Program-made: the position numbers and the translations under genes
Source: Hyphomicrobiales bacterium
GTDB taxonomy: Bacteria; Pseudomonadota; Alphaproteobacteria; Rhizobiales; Xanthobacteraceae
Length of the DNA: 15,111 bases
Direction of reading: 5' to 3'
Assembly (NCBI GenBank): GCA_026400425.1
Contig: JAPLPC010000461.1
Span: 1-15,111, forward strand
Notes under the pieces: model-generated
What the model saw: only the letters and a program-made list of their open reading frames with translations
Databases searched by the model: none
Told to the model about the DNA's origin: nothing
In this document: piece after piece, positions 14,247-15,111 of the stretch
Position numbering within the stretch: position 1 is the stretch's first letter
Layout: the number at the start of each line of letters is the position of its first letter

Positions 14247-15111
14247 GTGCGCCTTCGTTGTAGCCTGCTTGCTCTGCTGCTTTGCCTGGCGCCCATGGGC
14301 GTTCGGGCCGAGAGCAACAGCCTCGCGATCACCGATGCCGCGGCGCTGCGCCAGTTGGAAACGTCGCGCTTCGGCCTCGCGCAACTGCTTGCGCCTGCCA
14401 CGGCAGTGCCGCTCGCCAATGACACGCTGTTCGCGCTGCCAAGCATGGCGCCGATCCGTTCGGCGCTCGACAGCGCCTTCACGCGCTATCTCGCCGATCG
14501 CCGGATGCATTCGCCCGATACGCGCATCGGCGTCGGCGCTGGGCATGACGTGGTCCTGTTCGACCAGGCACTGCTCGCGTTACCGGACACCCGTTTCGCG
14601 CTGGCCGGCATCGTCAATCGCATGGACCGCGCTTATGTCGCGCCGCAGACTTGCGGCGAGATCCGGCTGATCTACCGGCTGATCCGCACGACTGCCGGCG
14701 ATAAGCCGCCGCGGCTGCCGATGACGCTCAATCTTGTGCTGCATGCCAGGCAACTTGCCGCATCGGCCATTACCGAAACCGGCGCCGCGCTGGCCACGCG
14801 ACTGACGGCGAACGATGGAGCGCTGGCCACGGTCCATGCGGCGCAGATCGATCGTATCGAAACCAATGTGCAGATCGGCCACCGGCCGCAATCGACCGCG
14901 CAGGATTTCCGCACCGACTATCTGCAGAACGTCTTCAAGCTGGACCCGTCATCGCAGCAGTTTCACCCGGCGCCGATGGAGAACCAGATCGATCGCGACC
15001 GGCTGCTGGCAGACCCCTCGCTCGGCCGTGAATTTCGCGACTGGCTGCTCGCGCCCGACAATCTGCGGGCGCTCGACCGCGGCACGTTGCTGATCCCCGA
15101 GCGGTTTCTCG
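14247..15111 (+). CDS. Secreted protein of unknown function (C-terminus cut by window edge)
   Basis: The frame is open from the GTG at 14247 to the right edge (288 codons). GGGA (14236-14239) lies seven bases before the GTG. The N-terminus is a clear signal peptide: MRLRCSLLALLLCLAPMGVRA with cleavage expected after A21, so the product is exported. The mature part includes FALPSMAPIRSALDSAFTRY, GHDVVLFDQALLALPDTRFA, then GIVNRMDRAYVAPQTCGEIR and LIYRLIRTTAG, and later TDYLQNVFKLDPSSQQFHP. The block 'VNRMD...CGEIRLIYR' resembles a conserved block I recall from uncharacterised exported proteins of other proteobacteria, but I cannot name the family or an activity. Whether it belongs to an operon with genes beyond the window is not visible. 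Confidence 0.85.
   Translation, partial: MRLRCSLLALLLCLAPMGVRAESNSLAITDAAALRQLETSRFGLAQLLAPATAVPLANDTLFALPSMAPIRSALDSAFTRYLADRRMHSPDTRIGVGAGHDVVLFDQALLALPDTRFALAGIVNRMDRAYVAPQTCGEIRLIYRLIRTTAGDKPPRLPMTLNLVLHARQLAASAITETGAALATRLTANDGALATVHAAQIDRIETNVQIGHRPQSTAQDFRTDYLQNVFKLDPSSQQFHPAPMENQIDRDRLLADPSLGREFRDWLLAPDNLRALDRGTLLIPERFL

Noticed and set aside
13197..14546. 449-codon open frame on the minus strand
   Set aside because: Runs across a terminator and two plus-strand genes that have proper ribosome sites and a signal peptide; Arg/Gly/His-rich shadow.
1..15111. CRISPR arrays, tRNA genes, IS elements, integrases, defence-system genes
   Set aside because: None found: no regularly spaced direct repeats, no transposase or nuclease motifs in credible frames, no tRNA-like segment recognised by eye.

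Overview
The window looks like chromosomal DNA of an alphaproteobacterium in the Bradyrhizobium / Rhodopseudomonas / Afipia group (Nitrobacteraceae). This rests on high GC with GC-rich third codon positions, a FhuA-type receptor with the Pro/Ala/Arg-rich N-terminal linker common in that group, an Irr-box-like iron control element, and a 'CGTCATTGCGAG...' palindromic intergenic repeat typical of these genomes. No tRNA, rRNA, CRISPR array, transposase or phage gene was seen. The assignment is by recognition, not by search.

Layout: (1) 1-2073, minus strand: TonB-dependent ferric-siderophore receptor, cut at its C-terminus by the window edge. (2) 2074-2366: divergent intergenic region with a candidate Irr box and, just before the next gene, a candidate ECF sigma promoter. 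(3) 2367-3217, plus strand: two tandem YciI/DGPF-family proteins, with no sigma factor gene beside them. (4) 3223-4641, minus strand: glycogen synthase glgA standing alone, with a TTG start and an operator-like inverted repeat upstream. (5) 4858-6249, minus strand: DHA2-type MFS exporter. (6) 6388-8294, minus strand: an HxlR regulator and a MATE exporter with overlapping stop and start codons, and an operator laid over the promoter. (7) 8394-8504, minus strand: a probable 36-residue membrane protein. (8) 8588-10150, minus strand: an acyl/aryl-CoA ligase. (9) 10370-12364, plus strand: a lemA / TPM / TPM operon, closed by a palindromic repeat at 12370-12451. (10) 12469-13057, minus strand: a glutathione S-transferase gene broken by a frameshift. 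(11) 13233-14156, plus strand: a membrane-anchored coiled-coil protein of unknown function, followed by a hairpin terminator. (12) 14247 to the right edge, plus strand: a secreted protein of unknown function, truncated.

Most of this is ordinary chromosome made of short independent units: iron uptake, a stress-type DGPF module, drug export under an HxlR regulator, and an envelope-associated LemA/TPM module. I found no convincing wholly new system. The observations most worth checking are regulatory: the ECF-type promoter on the orphan DGPF pair, the HxlR operator over an apparently leaderless promoter, and the inverted repeat at the glgA promoter. The overlooked small membrane protein, the broken GST and the two unrecognised proteins at the right end also deserve a look.
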